A DNA stretch of 64,000 nucleotides, taken from NCBI GenBank assembly GCA_017395105.1, contig JAFPWD010000023.1, forward strand, positions 1-64,000, written 5' to 3'. The stretch comes from Clostridia bacterium (lineage in GTDB: Bacteria > Bacillota > Clostridia > Christensenellales > CAG-138). The position numbers and the translations under genes were made by a program. Within the stretch, counting starts at the first letter, position 1. Every line of letters starts with the position of its first letter. The notes beneath the pieces are model-generated. The model had not been told where the DNA came from. It worked only from the letters and a program-made list of their open reading frames with translations, and searched no databases. Of this stretch, positions 51,501 to 59,992 are shown piece after piece.

Positions 51501-51959
51501 ATGTACACAGAAAAAGTTATGGATCATTTCTCCAACCCGCGCAACATGGGCGAGGTTGAGGGCGCAAACGGCGTTGGCATGGTCGGCAACGCGAAATGCG
51601 GCGACATTATGCAGATGTTTCTCAAGATAAACGATGAGGGCATCATCGAGGACGTTGGCTTCAAAACCTTCGGCTGCGGCGCGGCAGTTGCCACCAGCAG
51701 CATGGCCACCGAGCTTATAAAGGGCAAGAGCATCGATGAGGCGCTGAATCTCACCAACTCCGCGGTCGTGGAGGCGCTCGAGGGTCTTCCCCCCGCAAAG
51801 CTGCATTGCTCCGTGCTCGCCGAGGAGGCCGTGAAGGCCGCCATCGACAACTACTATGCCCGCAAGGAGGGCAGGGATATCGAATGTACCTGCGCCGACT
51901 GCGGCCACGATCACGAGCATGAACACGCTCATGAGGACGATGAAAGCGAGGAGGCTTGA
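51501..51959 (+). CDS. nifU: Fe-S cluster scaffold NifU/IscU
   Basis: At 152 residues, it has the three scaffold cysteines in GNAKCGDIMQMFLKIN, FGCGAAVATSSMATEL and KLHCSVLAEEAV. The C-terminal extension is acidic and His-rich (CADCGHDHEHEHAHEDDESEEA, Cys-x2-Cys then alternating HE), resembling a metal-binding tail. That tail is not needed for the scaffold fold and may bind Fe or Ni. It receives sulfur from the desulfurase and builds [2Fe-2S] or [4Fe-4S] clusters. AAGGAGG is 9 bp before the ATG. Confidence 0.93.
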   Translation: MYTEKVMDHFSNPRNMGEVEGANGVGMVGNAKCGDIMQMFLKINDEGIIEDVGFKTFGCGAAVATSSMATELIKGKSIDEALNLTNSAVVEALEGLPPAKLHCSVLAEEAVKAAIDNYYARKEGRDIECTCADCGHDHEHEHAHEDDESEEA

Positions 51960-51965
51960 GCCTTT

Positions 51966-52943
51966 ATGAGTTCCACCGTATGTGCCTGCTGTAAGCAAGG
52001 CGGCAGCGAAACCTGTATTCGCGAGCTTGATAAATGCTCCGCGATCGATTTTGAACCCATCACGCCTCGGTTCATCATCAAAAACCGCGAGGTGCTCAAG
52101 GCAAGCTCTATTAAGCTTTGCGACCTCACCCCCGGCTGCCTTTATATGTGGCGCGATTTCTACAGCATGAAGGCTGCCATCGTGCACGACATGCTCGTTT
52201 GCATCGCCGGCGATGCAGAGGAGCACGGCGAGGACGGCAATCTGTACTACACCTGCCCCATCGGCGGAGGCGATTTCGGTGCGGCGGTTCGCGCCTGCAA
52301 GCGCGATGCGGATGCGCGCGGCATTGTTTTCCGCATGTGCACCGTTCCCGATGAGGCGATAGCGCCCATAGAGAGTGCCATCGGCAGAAAGGCGAGCGTT
52401 GAAAGCGATATCGACCGTCCCGATTTTCTCTATCACTACGAGAATTTTCTCGGCTACTCAGGCAAGGCGCTTCACGCACACCGCAACCATATCAACCGCT
52501 TCATTCGCGAGAATCCCGAGTATCGCTTCGAGCCTCTCACCCTTGAGAACCGCGATGCCGCGCTCAAATTCCTGCGCGAGCACCATGCGGAGCTTGAAAA
52601 AGGCAACGCCGTTTCGGACGAGGATCTTATGCGCACCGAGGAGCTTTTAAATTGCTTCGACCTGCTCGACCTCTCGGGTGGCATACTCTACGCGGGCGAA
52701 AGGGCCGTCGGATTCACGCTCGGCGAAACCATCGCCGACACGCTTCACGTTCACGTTGAAAAGGCGGATCACTCGGTTCACGGCGCGTTCCAGATGCTCG
52801 CGATGAGCTTCGCGGAATACATGAAGCGCGACGGGCTCAAATTCATCAACCGCCAGGACGATGCGGAGGATGAGGGGCTCTACCGCTCCAAGATGAGCTA
52901 CCGCCCCTGCGCGCTTCTCAATAAAAACGTGCTGACCTTTTAA
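51966..52943 (+). CDS. DUF2156-family protein (aminoacyl-lipid transferase-like)
   Basis: The 325-residue protein belongs to DUF2156, a GNAT-like double domain related to the C-terminus of phosphatidylglycerol lysyltransferases. Segments include FLGYSGKALHAHRNHINRFI, FLREHHAELEKGNAVSDEDLM and HGAFQMLAMSFAEYMKRDGLKFINRQDDAEDEGLYRSKMSYRP. The first 30 residues are unusual, with four cysteines (MSSTVCACCKQGGSETCIRE) suggesting metal or thiol chemistry. The start lies 6 bp after nifU, so it appears co-transcribed with the isc genes. Substrate is unknown. A later start would remove the Cys segment, but none has a better ribosome-binding site. Confidence 0.8.
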   Translation: MSSTVCACCKQGGSETCIRELDKCSAIDFEPITPRFIIKNREVLKASSIKLCDLTPGCLYMWRDFYSMKAAIVHDMLVCIAGDAEEHGEDGNLYYTCPIGGGDFGAAVRACKRDADARGIVFRMCTVPDEAIAPIESAIGRKASVESDIDRPDFLYHYENFLGYSGKALHAHRNHINRFIRENPEYRFEPLTLENRDAALKFLREHHAELEKGNAVSDEDLMRTEELLNCFDLLDLSGGILYAGERAVGFTLGETIADTLHVHVEKADHSVHGAFQMLAMSFAEYMKRDGLKFINRQDDAEDEGLYRSKMSYRPCALLNKNVLTF

Positions 52944-52981
52944 GCTGTATTACCATTTTTTATAATGTGTTTTGACTTTTT

Positions 52982-53021
52982 CCCCTGTTTTCGCTCTTTT
53001 GCGAAAGCGGGGCTTTTATTT
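52982..53021 (+). terminator. isc operon terminator
   Basis: CCCC...TTTCGC pairs with GCGAAA...GGGG around a short loop, followed by CTTTTATTT, about 40 bp past the DUF2156 stop. Confidence 0.7.
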
Positions 53022-53067
53022 CGCCTTTTTTGCGGAATTAAGCCTCCCTATTTTCACGCCCTGCGTC

Positions 53068-53096
53068 TTTACAGTGCCGATGCTTTATGATATGCT
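53068..53096 (+). promoter_or_regulatory. promoter of the small membrane protein
   Basis: TTTACA (53068-53073), 17-bp spacer, TATGCT (53091-53096), about 60 bp before the start. Confidence 0.5.
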
Positions 53097-53155
53097 TTTT
53101 ATACATTAAGCGGAGCTGCAAACGCGCCCGCAAAAGGAGTGAAAAACGCACGAAT

Positions 53156-53500
53156 ATGAATAAGCTTTCAAAAAGATTTAAAAAACTCGACCGCTTTCAG
53201 AAAACGATTCTGATCCTTCTTCTGCTTATCGCGCTCGTTTTAAGCGTGCTCTTCATCGTTTTCTCCATAAGCAAGGGCAAGGGAAACTTGCTCATTTGGT
53301 TCGCAGGCATTTTCTTCACCGCGCTGTTTATCATCGATATCCTTTTTGCAGATGAGCTTTTCCGCTACCGCATGAGCTTTCGCATCCGCGAACCCGAAAA
53401 GGCGGAGCCCTCGGAATGGGAGATGGATCAAAGGTATATCGGCTGGATGCTTGCACCGCTCGTAACCGTTATCGTATTCTTATGGGGGCTGTTTGCCTGA
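53156..53500 (+). CDS. small membrane protein
   Basis: The 114-residue protein has three predicted helices, about residues 14-36 (QKTILILLLLIALVLSVLFIVF), 42-62 (LLIWFAGIFFTALFIIDILF) and 96-113. The loop after helix 2 is FRYRMSFRIREPEKAEPSEWE. No family is recognised. ATG 53156 is the only in-frame ATG near the domain; the best purine stretch (AAAGGAG) lies 16 bp upstream, farther than usual. It ends at a strong converging terminator. Confidence 0.6.
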   Translation: MNKLSKRFKKLDRFQKTILILLLLIALVLSVLFIVFSISKGKGNLLIWFAGIFFTALFIIDILFADELFRYRMSFRIREPEKAEPSEWEMDQRYIGWMLAPLVTVIVFLWGLFA

Positions 53501-53532
53501 CACCAAAAAATCAATACCATCCTCCTATCAAA

Positions 53533-53565
53533 ACGGCATGGCGAATGTGAAAATCGCCATGCCGT
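53533..53565. terminator. bidirectional terminator
   Basis: ACGGCATGGCGA and TCGCCATGCCGT form a perfect 12-bp stem between converging genes. On the minus strand it is followed by TTTTGATAG. Confidence 0.85.
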
Positions 53566-53593
53566 TGTTCTATTTCGTTTTTTGCCGTTCCAA

Positions 53594-54916
53594 TCAGGCT
53601 TTCTTTACGGGCTTATCCTTTTCGCCCTTTTTAAACATCGGTCTTCCCATGATAAGATTTGCAAAGGGCTTCTCGATAAGATAGGTCGCCAGCACCGCCG
53701 CCACGAACGCGGCAACGGTTATGATGAGCGCATATTTATTCATCCACACCCTGTCGCCAAGCTGATTGGGCGGAGTCGTGCCCTCCCAATGCGGTATGCG
53801 CCAAACGGATTTGAGCTGCACCGCAAGCCATTGATGCCATATATAAAGGTTATAGGAAATGCCCGCGAGGAAGCGCATAAGGCGGTTTGAAAAGATGAAG
53901 CGATACCATTTCGCCGCAAGCGCCGTTGATAGGATGAACACCGAGAACGCCGCCGTCAGCCTCGCCCTCTCGGATACCTGCCAAAGCTGCGCGGGTGCAG
54001 GCTGAAGCTTTGCGCATTCGTTTATCATCGAAACTATATAAACTATGCTCAATATGGAGAGCACCGTGCAGATTATCGCCATTCCGCAGCTTCTGTCGGC
54101 GTGTTTCGCTATCAGCACGAATATGAGCGATGCGAGCATACCGTTTGCGTAGGTTCCCATGAACGCGGGAAGCTGGTTTATATACATTGAAACATTTATG
54201 CCCTTTTTGAGCACATACGCCTGCTCCCACCAAATCGAGATGCCGTGGAACAGAACGAAAGCTATGCCTATGCAGATAAACGAAACAGTCTTCGCCTTCT
54301 TGCTCTCAAGCTTTTTATCGGTGCGAAGCAGCGTTGCTATGAACGGGAAGAGGATATAGAACCAAACCTCAATAGCCACCGTCCAAAGCACAACGTCAAG
54401 CCTCGTTGCGATATAGGTTTTATAAAAAAGCGTTTGCGTGAAGGTGAGGTGCGTAACAAGATCGCGTATAGCATCGCCCGTGTTCGCGTACAGCTTTCCG
54501 GGCAGCGCAACGAAGAAAAACAGCACCAGCACCGCAAAAAGATAGCTCGGCACGATGCGCGCAACGCGCCGCCTCGCGTAGTCCTTCCAGCTTGCAAGGC
54601 TTTCGCCCATAACGATATGCCTCATCAGCGGCAAAAACAGAAGAAAGCCGCTCAGAAGCACCATCATATCCACAAAAAGATAGCCAACGCGGGCTATCGG
54701 CGTGAAATCAAGCTGCTTCAGCCCGATGAACGCAAGAAACGGCGTTTTGATCGTTGGAAAGATCCATGTCTGCTGCCAGAAATGGAAGATAAGAACGATT
54801 ATAACGCTTATCGCGCGGATACCGTCCAAAACGTCGATATACTTAGAATTTATGCTTCTGTCCAAGCTCTTTTCAAGCTTTGGCTCTCCGCGCTTGAATA
54901 TTCCCTTTAATGCCAT
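53594..54916 (-). CDS. acyltransferase 3 (OafA/YrhL-type) membrane protein
   Basis: At 440 residues with about ten membrane helices, it starts after a short basic tail with YIDVLDGIRAISVIIVLIFHFW. This contains the family's conserved R-x10-H pattern (R and H positioned for catalysis). LLSGFLLFLPLMRHIVMGES, RRVARIVPSYLFAVLVLFFF and WTVAIEVWFYILFPFIA follow. Members transfer acetyl or other acyl groups to surface sugars or peptidoglycan. AGGAGG lies 5 bp before the ATG. Substrate unknown. It is monocistronic. Confidence 0.87.
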   Translation of the reverse strand: MALKGIFKRGEPKLEKSLDRSINSKYIDVLDGIRAISVIIVLIFHFWQQTWIFPTIKTPFLAFIGLKQLDFTPIARVGYLFVDMMVLLSGFLLFLPLMRHIVMGESLASWKDYARRRVARIVPSYLFAVLVLFFFVALPGKLYANTGDAIRDLVTHLTFTQTLFYKTYIATRLDVVLWTVAIEVWFYILFPFIATLLRTDKKLESKKAKTVSFICIGIAFVLFHGISIWWEQAYVLKKGINVSMYINQLPAFMGTYANGMLASLIFVLIAKHADRSCGMAIICTVLSILSIVYIVSMINECAKLQPAPAQLWQVSERARLTAAFSVFILSTALAAKWYRFIFSNRLMRFLAGISYNLYIWHQWLAVQLKSVWRIPHWEGTTPPNQLGDRVWMNKYALIITVAAFVAAVLATYLIEKPFANLIMGRPMFKKGEKDKPVKKA

Positions 54917-54993
54917 ATTGCCTCCTGAAAACTATCATACATAGATGATACCATCAAAGAGGCATTTTTTCAATAGTAAAAAGCAGATCGAGT

Positions 54994-55251
54994 TCAGTCT
55001 ATGCGCTTTAAGTCCGCAAGGTCAACGAGTATCACGTCGTCCCCTATCTTCTGTATCTTGCAGTACGGGATAACCAGCTCCTCGGCGTTTTTGATTAGCC
55101 CGAGCATCCTCGGCGGCCCGGGAACGACTATCGAACAGATCGTGCCCGTGCAGTCGTCCAGCTCCAGATCGCAGATATACCCAAGCCGCGCCCCGTCGCA
55201 AATGTTGATTATCTCCTTCTGTTTAAGCTCCGTATAGGTCGTGTTCGCCAT
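54994..55251 (-). CDS. YlmC/YmxH-family PRC-barrel sporulation protein
   Basis: At 85 residues, it starts MANTTYTELKQKEIINICDG and continues with RLGYICDLELDDCTGTICSIVVPGP and VIPYCKIQKIGDDVILVDL. This is the short PRC-barrel family found in spore formers and required or associated with sporulation. ATG 55251 is preferred to an upstream TTG because the conserved domain begins there and AAGGGCGG lies upstream. The gene is monocistronic. Confidence 0.9.
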   Translation of the reverse strand: MANTTYTELKQKEIINICDGARLGYICDLELDDCTGTICSIVVPGPPRMLGLIKNAEELVIPYCKIQKIGDDVILVDLADLKRID

Positions 55252-55438
55252 GCTTTCGCCGCCCTTCGTCGTTTTTCCCAATTATATGGCGGCGCATAGC
55301 TGAAAATTCCCTCTTTTTCGCACCGCCCTGTTGTATTGAAGCGAGCGATGGGTTATAATCATTGGGTGCATCCGCATCGTTTCAAGCGGAAAATATGGTA
55401 TAAATTGTAATTTTGCAAAAGAAAAAGGAGCGCTCTTA

Positions 55439-56149
55439 ATGATAAAAGCGATATTATTCGATCTTGACGGCACGCTTCTGCCGATGGATCAGGATGAATT
55501 CACAAACGGTTATTTCAAATTCCTTGTTAAAAAGCTTGCGCCGCACGGCTACGAGCCCGAGTCGCTTATAAAAGCGATCTGGCACGGCACCGCCGCGATG
55601 GTCAAAAACGACGGCTCGCGCACCAATGAGGAGGCGTTTTGGGCGGATTTCGCGAATACCTGCGGCGAGCGCGTGCTGTCGGATGCGCCCATCTTCGATG
55701 AATTCTACGCTGTCGAATTTTTAAACGCAAAAAGCTTCTGCGGCTATGATGAAAACGCCGCCAAAACGGTTCGTTTTTTGAAGGATGCGGGAATTCGCAT
55801 CGTGCTTGCGACCAACCCCATCTTCCCCGATGTTGCGACCCGTGCGAGGATCGGCTGGGCGGGGCTTGAGCCCGAGGATTTTGAATTCTACACGACCTAT
55901 GAGACCATCGGCTGCTGCAAGCCCAATCCCGAGTACTACGCAGAGATACTGCGCCGCCTTGAGCTTGAGCCGCAGGATTGCGTTATGGTCGGAAACGACG
56001 TTGGCGAGGATATGATAGCCGAAAAGCTCGGTATGCGCGTTTTCCTGCTCACCGATTGCCTTATCAACAAGGCAAATGAGGATATCTCCCGCTTTGCGCA
56101 CGGCGGCTACGCGGAGCTTACGGACTATCTCAAAAAAGAAATGGAATAA
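55439..56149 (+). CDS. HAD-family hydrolase
   Basis: The 236-residue HAD phosphatase has motif I LFDLDGTLLPMDQDEF near residue 8, motif II LATNPIFP, and motifs III/IV CKPNPEYYAEILRRLELEPQDCVMVGNDVGEDMIAEKLG. A helical C1 cap lies between. Substrate unknown. AAAAGGAG precedes the start. It ends at the hairpin at 56168-56212. Confidence 0.93.
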   Translation: MIKAILFDLDGTLLPMDQDEFTNGYFKFLVKKLAPHGYEPESLIKAIWHGTAAMVKNDGSRTNEEAFWADFANTCGERVLSDAPIFDEFYAVEFLNAKSFCGYDENAAKTVRFLKDAGIRIVLATNPIFPDVATRARIGWAGLEPEDFEFYTTYETIGCCKPNPEYYAEILRRLELEPQDCVMVGNDVGEDMIAEKLGMRVFLLTDCLINKANEDISRFAHGGYAELTDYLKKEME

Positions 56150-56167
56150 ACTCTATCACGAAACAAA

Positions 56168-56212
56168 GCCCTCCATCCGGCATAGTATGATACGGACGGA
56201 GGGCGTTTTTTT
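56168..56212 (+). terminator. terminator after the HAD gene; its 3' arm holds the next ribosome-binding site
   Basis: GCCCTCC-TCCG and CGGA-GGAGGGC form a long stem with a short loop, followed by GTTTTTTT. The next gene begins at the base after the T-run. The GGAGGGC in the 3' arm is the only ribosome-binding site available to it. Confidence 0.8.
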
Positions 56213-57055
56213 ATGATAAGGCTTATAGCGCTGCACGGCAAGCTCAGCGGCTCCGCCGTGCTCAATTCAACAGGAGGCAGAACCGAATTCACTCTGAAAA
56301 TGCGGCAAAATATCTCGGGCGACTCGGCGGGAAGCCTTGGCGCATTTCTCATTGCGCCCGATGCAAACGGAAGCCTTCGCTTGGTGCGCGCGGAGATCGC
56401 AAACGGAGCGGGCGGCGCGAATATCGACGGCGTTCGCGGCATATTCATAACGGGCGGAAATGCGATCCTCGCCGAGGGTGCAAGCGGCATGAGCGAAACC
56501 CTGCTTGAGCGGGCGAGAGTGAAGCTTCGCTTAGAGCTTTCCCAAAATGGCGGCGCCGCAGAGCCGCAGGGGGCGCAGAGGCGCGGCGAAGTTACCGCAC
56601 CAAGCAAACCGAACGGGAAAGCGGAGGAATTGCCGAAGCCCGAAGCTGCGCAAAGCGAACAAAGCCCGAGCGTTTCGCCCGTCACAAGGCGAATCCTGAG
56701 CCAGGCCAAGGCGCTCTTCGGCGCGGGGGATGCGGATGCTTTTCTATTCGACGGTGCGCCCGCATCCGAGGATAAGCCCCCGCCCTCCGCTTCGCCCGAA
56801 GTCGAGCCGTATATGCCCGACAGCGAGGCGGTCAAAAACCCCTTCCCCGCGCTTTTTCCAAACTCAAGCTGGCGAAAAAAGGCGGGCGAAGCGGCGCTTT
56901 CGGGCAAGGTCAAACACCGAGGGCGGCTGTACTCCGTTGCCGCCGTTCCCCGCGAGGGGCGATTCCCGCCGAACGAGCTATCGCCGTTTTCCAATATCCG
57001 AAGGGCGAGGGGCGAGGACGGAAAAATGTATTGGCTTGGGATAAAACGGCTTTAA
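56213..57055 (+). CDS. hypothetical protein
   Basis: At 280 residues, residues 1-95 look like a compact beta-sheet domain (MIRLIALHGKLSGSAVLNST, LVRAEIANGAGGANIDGVRG, IFITGGNAILAEGASGMSET). A low-complexity Ala/Glu/Pro/Gly linker spans about 115-230. A C-terminal motif WRKKAGEAALSGKVKHRGRL and YSVAAVPREGRFPPNELSPF then ends DGKMYWLGIKRL. The C-terminal YxVAAVPR...ELSPF part could be a peptide-binding tail. The start lies directly after a terminator. No signal peptide and no known family recognised. Confidence 0.6.
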   Translation: MIRLIALHGKLSGSAVLNSTGGRTEFTLKMRQNISGDSAGSLGAFLIAPDANGSLRLVRAEIANGAGGANIDGVRGIFITGGNAILAEGASGMSETLLERARVKLRLELSQNGGAAEPQGAQRRGEVTAPSKPNGKAEELPKPEAAQSEQSPSVSPVTRRILSQAKALFGAGDADAFLFDGAPASEDKPPPSASPEVEPYMPDSEAVKNPFPALFPNSSWRKKAGEAALSGKVKHRGRLYSVAAVPREGRFPPNELSPFSNIRRARGEDGKMYWLGIKRL

Positions 57056-57056
57056 C

Positions 57057-57093
57057 AAAAAGCGGCCGCTTCGAAATTGAAGCCGCCGCTTTT
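57057..57093. terminator. bidirectional terminator
   Basis: AAAAGCGGC against GCCGC-GCTTTT forms a stem between two converging genes, with T-runs on both strands. Confidence 0.75.
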
Positions 57094-57110
57094 CGTTATC
57101 ATAAATTCTT

Positions 57111-58139
57111 TTAGTCTCCCCAAATGCTCAGAAAGCCCGCACCGTCCGTTGTGTAGAGCAGAGCTCCGTTTTGATCGAAAACCCGCCTGTGGCCACCCTT
57201 CATCCAATAAAGATCGTCTTCAGCGTACGGCACGGTATGATCCAAACAGATCCATTCTTTTACCGCAAATCCGCTCTTTGTATACAGGTCCACGCGCAGT
57301 ATCAGATAATCCTCGGTCTTGATGTCCGTATCGATCGAAATGTATTCCTTCTTCAGCACCTTTTCGGTTATATCCGCGGATCGGACCTCTTTTCCTCCCG
57401 TGATATAGACGGCGTTTACCCTTTCGATATCATCATAGAATACGGGCGAAACAGCAAGGTCGTATGTGCCGCCGATGATCCTTCCGTTTCTTATCTCAAG
57501 CTCATTTGTATGAAGATTCGGCACGGGCAGAACACTCTCATATAGTGTCCCCATCCAATCCAAATTTTCTGCGGTCGATCTCTCGCCTTCCTTTATAACG
57601 AGCTTCACCTCGCCTAAATCCGCGAAAATATTTTCGCTGAATTCGCCGATCAAAGCGCCGTCCTCGCGCACCGTGAGCGGAACGCTCCTGCCGCCAACAC
57701 TGAAGAAGCCGCTCGTTTCGGAGGTGTATTCCTTCAAAAATGCGCTGAGCTGAACCGTTGCGGTTCCGGTTTCAAGATCCGCATCCTTAACCTCCCATTG
57801 GAAATCAAAAACGCGCTTCTCCTCTTCCTCAAGTCGGCTTCTAAGCACATTGATCTCGGTGCTCAGATCGTGCATTCTGCTGTCCATGGCGCTTTTCAGG
57901 AAATCAAGCTGCGTTTTCAGCGAGCTTGTGTTTAAAAACATCAGCAGCACAAGCACGAACATAGTCACCTTATAGATAAGGCTCGCCATTGTGCGCGGCT
58001 CGGGCATATTGCTGTGCGCGTCGCGCTGCTCGCCCCTTGCTATCCTATCGAGCCACCTGTTGTATAGAATAATGCTGATAACGATGATGCCCACCGCCAG
58101 AATAAGCACAGGCAGTATGGTTAGCGAATATACTTCCAT
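57111..58139 (-). CDS. membrane-anchored hypothetical protein downstream of a LytTR regulator
   Basis: At 342 residues, the N-terminus has a first helix (residues 5-27, LTILPVLILAVGIIVISIIL). A basic loop (NRWLDRIARGEQRDAH) leads to a second helix (about 52-68, IYKVTMFVLVLLMFLNT), then a coiled coil (about 70-110, LSTEINVLRSRLEEEEKRVF). An extracytoplasmic part of about 230 residues ends GGHRRVFDQNGALLYTTDGA. No family is recognised. It lies 14 bp after the LytTR regulator gene and is presumably co-transcribed, suggesting a sensor or antagonist role for a LytTR output; this is inference. Confidence 0.6.
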   Translation of the reverse strand: MEVYSLTILPVLILAVGIIVISIILYNRWLDRIARGEQRDAHSNMPEPRTMASLIYKVTMFVLVLLMFLNTSSLKTQLDFLKSAMDSRMHDLSTEINVLRSRLEEEEKRVFDFQWEVKDADLETGTATVQLSAFLKEYTSETSGFFSVGGRSVPLTVREDGALIGEFSENIFADLGEVKLVIKEGERSTAENLDWMGTLYESVLPVPNLHTNELEIRNGRIIGGTYDLAVSPVFYDDIERVNAVYITGGKEVRSADITEKVLKKEYISIDTDIKTEDYLILRVDLYTKSGFAVKEWICLDHTVPYAEDDLYWMKGGHRRVFDQNGALLYTTDGAGFLSIWGD

Positions 58140-58153
58140 TTCTCTCTCCTCCT

Positions 58154-58603
58154 TTAAAAACCGAAAAATCTTTTAAACTCGCTGTAATAGCTCCGCGTAA
58201 CGTCCACAAGCCTTCCGTCCGAAAGCGTTAAAACAAATTTCATGGACAGCGCTGGACGTATCTTTTTAACATGCTTTTTGGAGATTATCACGGATTTACT
58301 TATCCTTATAAACTCCTTCGGATCGAGCAGCTCCTCAAGCCTGTATATGCGCTCCTGCGCAAGATATGTGCGGCGCTCGGTATGCACCTCTATATCCTTT
58401 CCGAATGCCTCTATGCAAACTATCTCGTCCGCAGCAAGGCGCATACTCTCCCGCTCCCCGTTTCGCACGGATATGAACGACGGATATCTCTGCGCTTCGG
58501 TTATGACATAGGGCGCATCGTCCGCAAGCTCGATCCCGCGCTCCAATAGAAACGCCGTTATCTCTTCGCGCATTTCATCGGAGACCGATAAACGAAACCT
58601 CAT
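58154..58603 (-). CDS. LytTR-domain transcription regulator
   Basis: At 149 residues from ATG 58603 (GGAGG 6 bp upstream), the C-terminal 100 residues form a LytTR domain: ADEIVCIEAFGKDIEVHTERRTYLAQERIYRLEELLDP (a variant of the usual IxYIExxxxxxxxxT pattern), then FIRISKSVIISKKHVKKIRP and LVDVTRSYYSEFKRFFGF. There is no receiver domain; residues 1-45 are a short helical region (VSDEMREEITAFLLERG). Such stand-alone LytTR proteins usually work with a membrane partner, here probably the gene 14 bp downstream. The target is unknown. Confidence 0.88.
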   Translation of the reverse strand: MRFRLSVSDEMREEITAFLLERGIELADDAPYVITEAQRYPSFISVRNGERESMRLAADEIVCIEAFGKDIEVHTERRTYLAQERIYRLEELLDPKEFIRISKSVIISKKHVKKIRPALSMKFVLTLSDGRLVDVTRSYYSEFKRFFGF

Positions 58604-59159
58604 GGCGCACCTCCTTTCCCTCTCGGAAAGCATGATAACAGAAAAGAAACGAGAAAACAACCGTTTTGAAACAAGCTGCACGGTTATTCGGAACAAGATG
58701 CAAAAGAGCCGTACACTCTCGCGCACGGCACGTTCTATTCGTGACTTTTAGCGGGGGGCTTCGCCCCAAGGCTTCTCCTCGAGGAGAAGCTGTCAGCGAA
58801 ACTGACTGATGAGGTGGCACGAAAAATGCGCAGCGCAGCGAGCATTTTCGGATCGCTTGTGATAAAAACTTGCAGCGGTTGGGCAAGCTGCTTGCGCCGT
58901 TTTCCGATCTGTTTCAAATCCCTTGCGGGATTTGTGCAGGTTTCCACCTCATTCGCCGCTCGCCGCGGGGGCATTTTGCTCCGCCTCAGCCACCTTCCCC
59001 TCAAGGGGAAGGCATAGCGCAGCGAGAAAACAACCTCTTTGAAACAAGCTGCACGGTTATTCGGAACAAGATGCAAAAGAGCCGTACACTCTCGCGCACG
59101 GCACTTTGAATTTGCCGCTTCAAGCCGAGCGTATCGGCTCAAAGCGCTGTTCCGAATCA
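58604..59159. repeat. REP-bearing duplicated intergenic element
   Basis: This 556-bp region has no gene. It contains two direct copies of a 64-bp sequence (58668-58731 and 59041-59104, identical by eye; a GAGAAAACAACC flank extends both). Between them are two divergent REP-type palindromes, at 58771-58790 (GCTTCTCCTC/GAGGAGAAGC) and 58993-59012 (CCTTCCCCT/AGGGGAAGG). The REP-like sequences, followed by GATGAGGTGGC-type extensions, resemble dispersed repeats common in gut Clostridia. Confidence 0.85.
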
Positions 59160-59807
59160 TTAGTTTTTCTTCCTGCTGTCGTAATCCGCCTCGATGCTCT
59201 CCTTCCACGCCCTACCAAGGCTCTTGCTCTTGCGAACGGTGGAGATGGCCTCGCTCATGACCGAGAAATTGAGCGCGGTTCCGGCGGAGTCGCTGTGGTA
59301 GTTGACCGCGCGATCCTCAGAAATGCCGAAATGCTTGGCGGTTTCGATGGCGTCGATATTCGCGCCGAGGAAGATGAACTCCCAGCCCTTTTCCTTTTTC
59401 TCCTCGATAAGCTTCTTCACCTTATCGGAGCTGTACTCGCGGCTGGCGTTCTCCATGCCGTCCGTGGTGATGATGAACATCGTGTGCTCCGGCACGTCCT
59501 CCTCGCGGATGTACTTATGCACGTTTGAAATGTGATGCACCGCTCCGCCGATCGCATCAAGAAGCGCGGTGCAGCCGCGAACGAAGTAGTCCTTCTCGGT
59601 CATCTTCTCGATCTTGTCGAGCGGCACACGGTCGTGCAGCACCTCGCTCACGCCGTCAAACAGCACCGTGGAAACGATGGCTTCGCCCTCCTCCTTGCTC
59701 TGCTTGGCGATCATGGAGTTGAAGCCGCCGATGGTGTCCGCTTCAAGGCCGCTCATCGAGCCGCTGCGGTCAAGGATGAATACGATCTCTGTAAGGTTCT
59801 TTTTCAT
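59160..59807 (-). CDS. VWA-domain protein
   Basis: The 215-residue von Willebrand factor A domain has the metal-binding MIDAS motif FILDRSGSMSGLEADTIGGFN near residue 12 (DxSxS), the third MIDAS residue in LFDGVSEVLHD and TDGMENASREYS. There is no signal peptide or membrane helix, so it is cytosolic. VWA proteins often work with MoxR ATPases or TerD systems, but none is near. It is monocistronic and its end abuts the duplicated repeat. Confidence 0.87.
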   Translation of the reverse strand: MKKNLTEIVFILDRSGSMSGLEADTIGGFNSMIAKQSKEEGEAIVSTVLFDGVSEVLHDRVPLDKIEKMTEKDYFVRGCTALLDAIGGAVHHISNVHKYIREEDVPEHTMFIITTDGMENASREYSSDKVKKLIEEKKEKGWEFIFLGANIDAIETAKHFGISEDRAVNYHSDSAGTALNFSVMSEAISTVRKSKSLGRAWKESIEADYDSRKKN

Positions 59808-59943
59808 GGTTGTGTCCTCCGATACTTTGTTTTATCTGTGAGGCTTGCCCGCCGTGGGCTCTTGCCAATCCTGCGGGGCTTTCCTCACCCTGTGACTGCA
59901 TTATAACAAAGCAGCGGAGGTAGTAGGTCGCTTGGGAGGCGAC

Positions 59944-59982
59944 AAAAAAGCAGTCGGTTGTGAACACGTCGACTGCTTTTGT
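59944..59982. terminator. terminator of the zinc-ribbon membrane protein gene
   Basis: AAAAGCAGTCG and CGACTGCTTTT pair around a short loop. T-runs exist on both strands; on the minus strand the run is TTTTTTG, 11 bp past the gene stop. Confidence 0.75.
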
Positions 59983-59992
59983 TTTCTTTGGT

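Noticed and set aside
50405..51508. Minus-strand open frame opposite nifS
   Set aside because: Antisense shadow; nifS motifs are complete on the plus strand.
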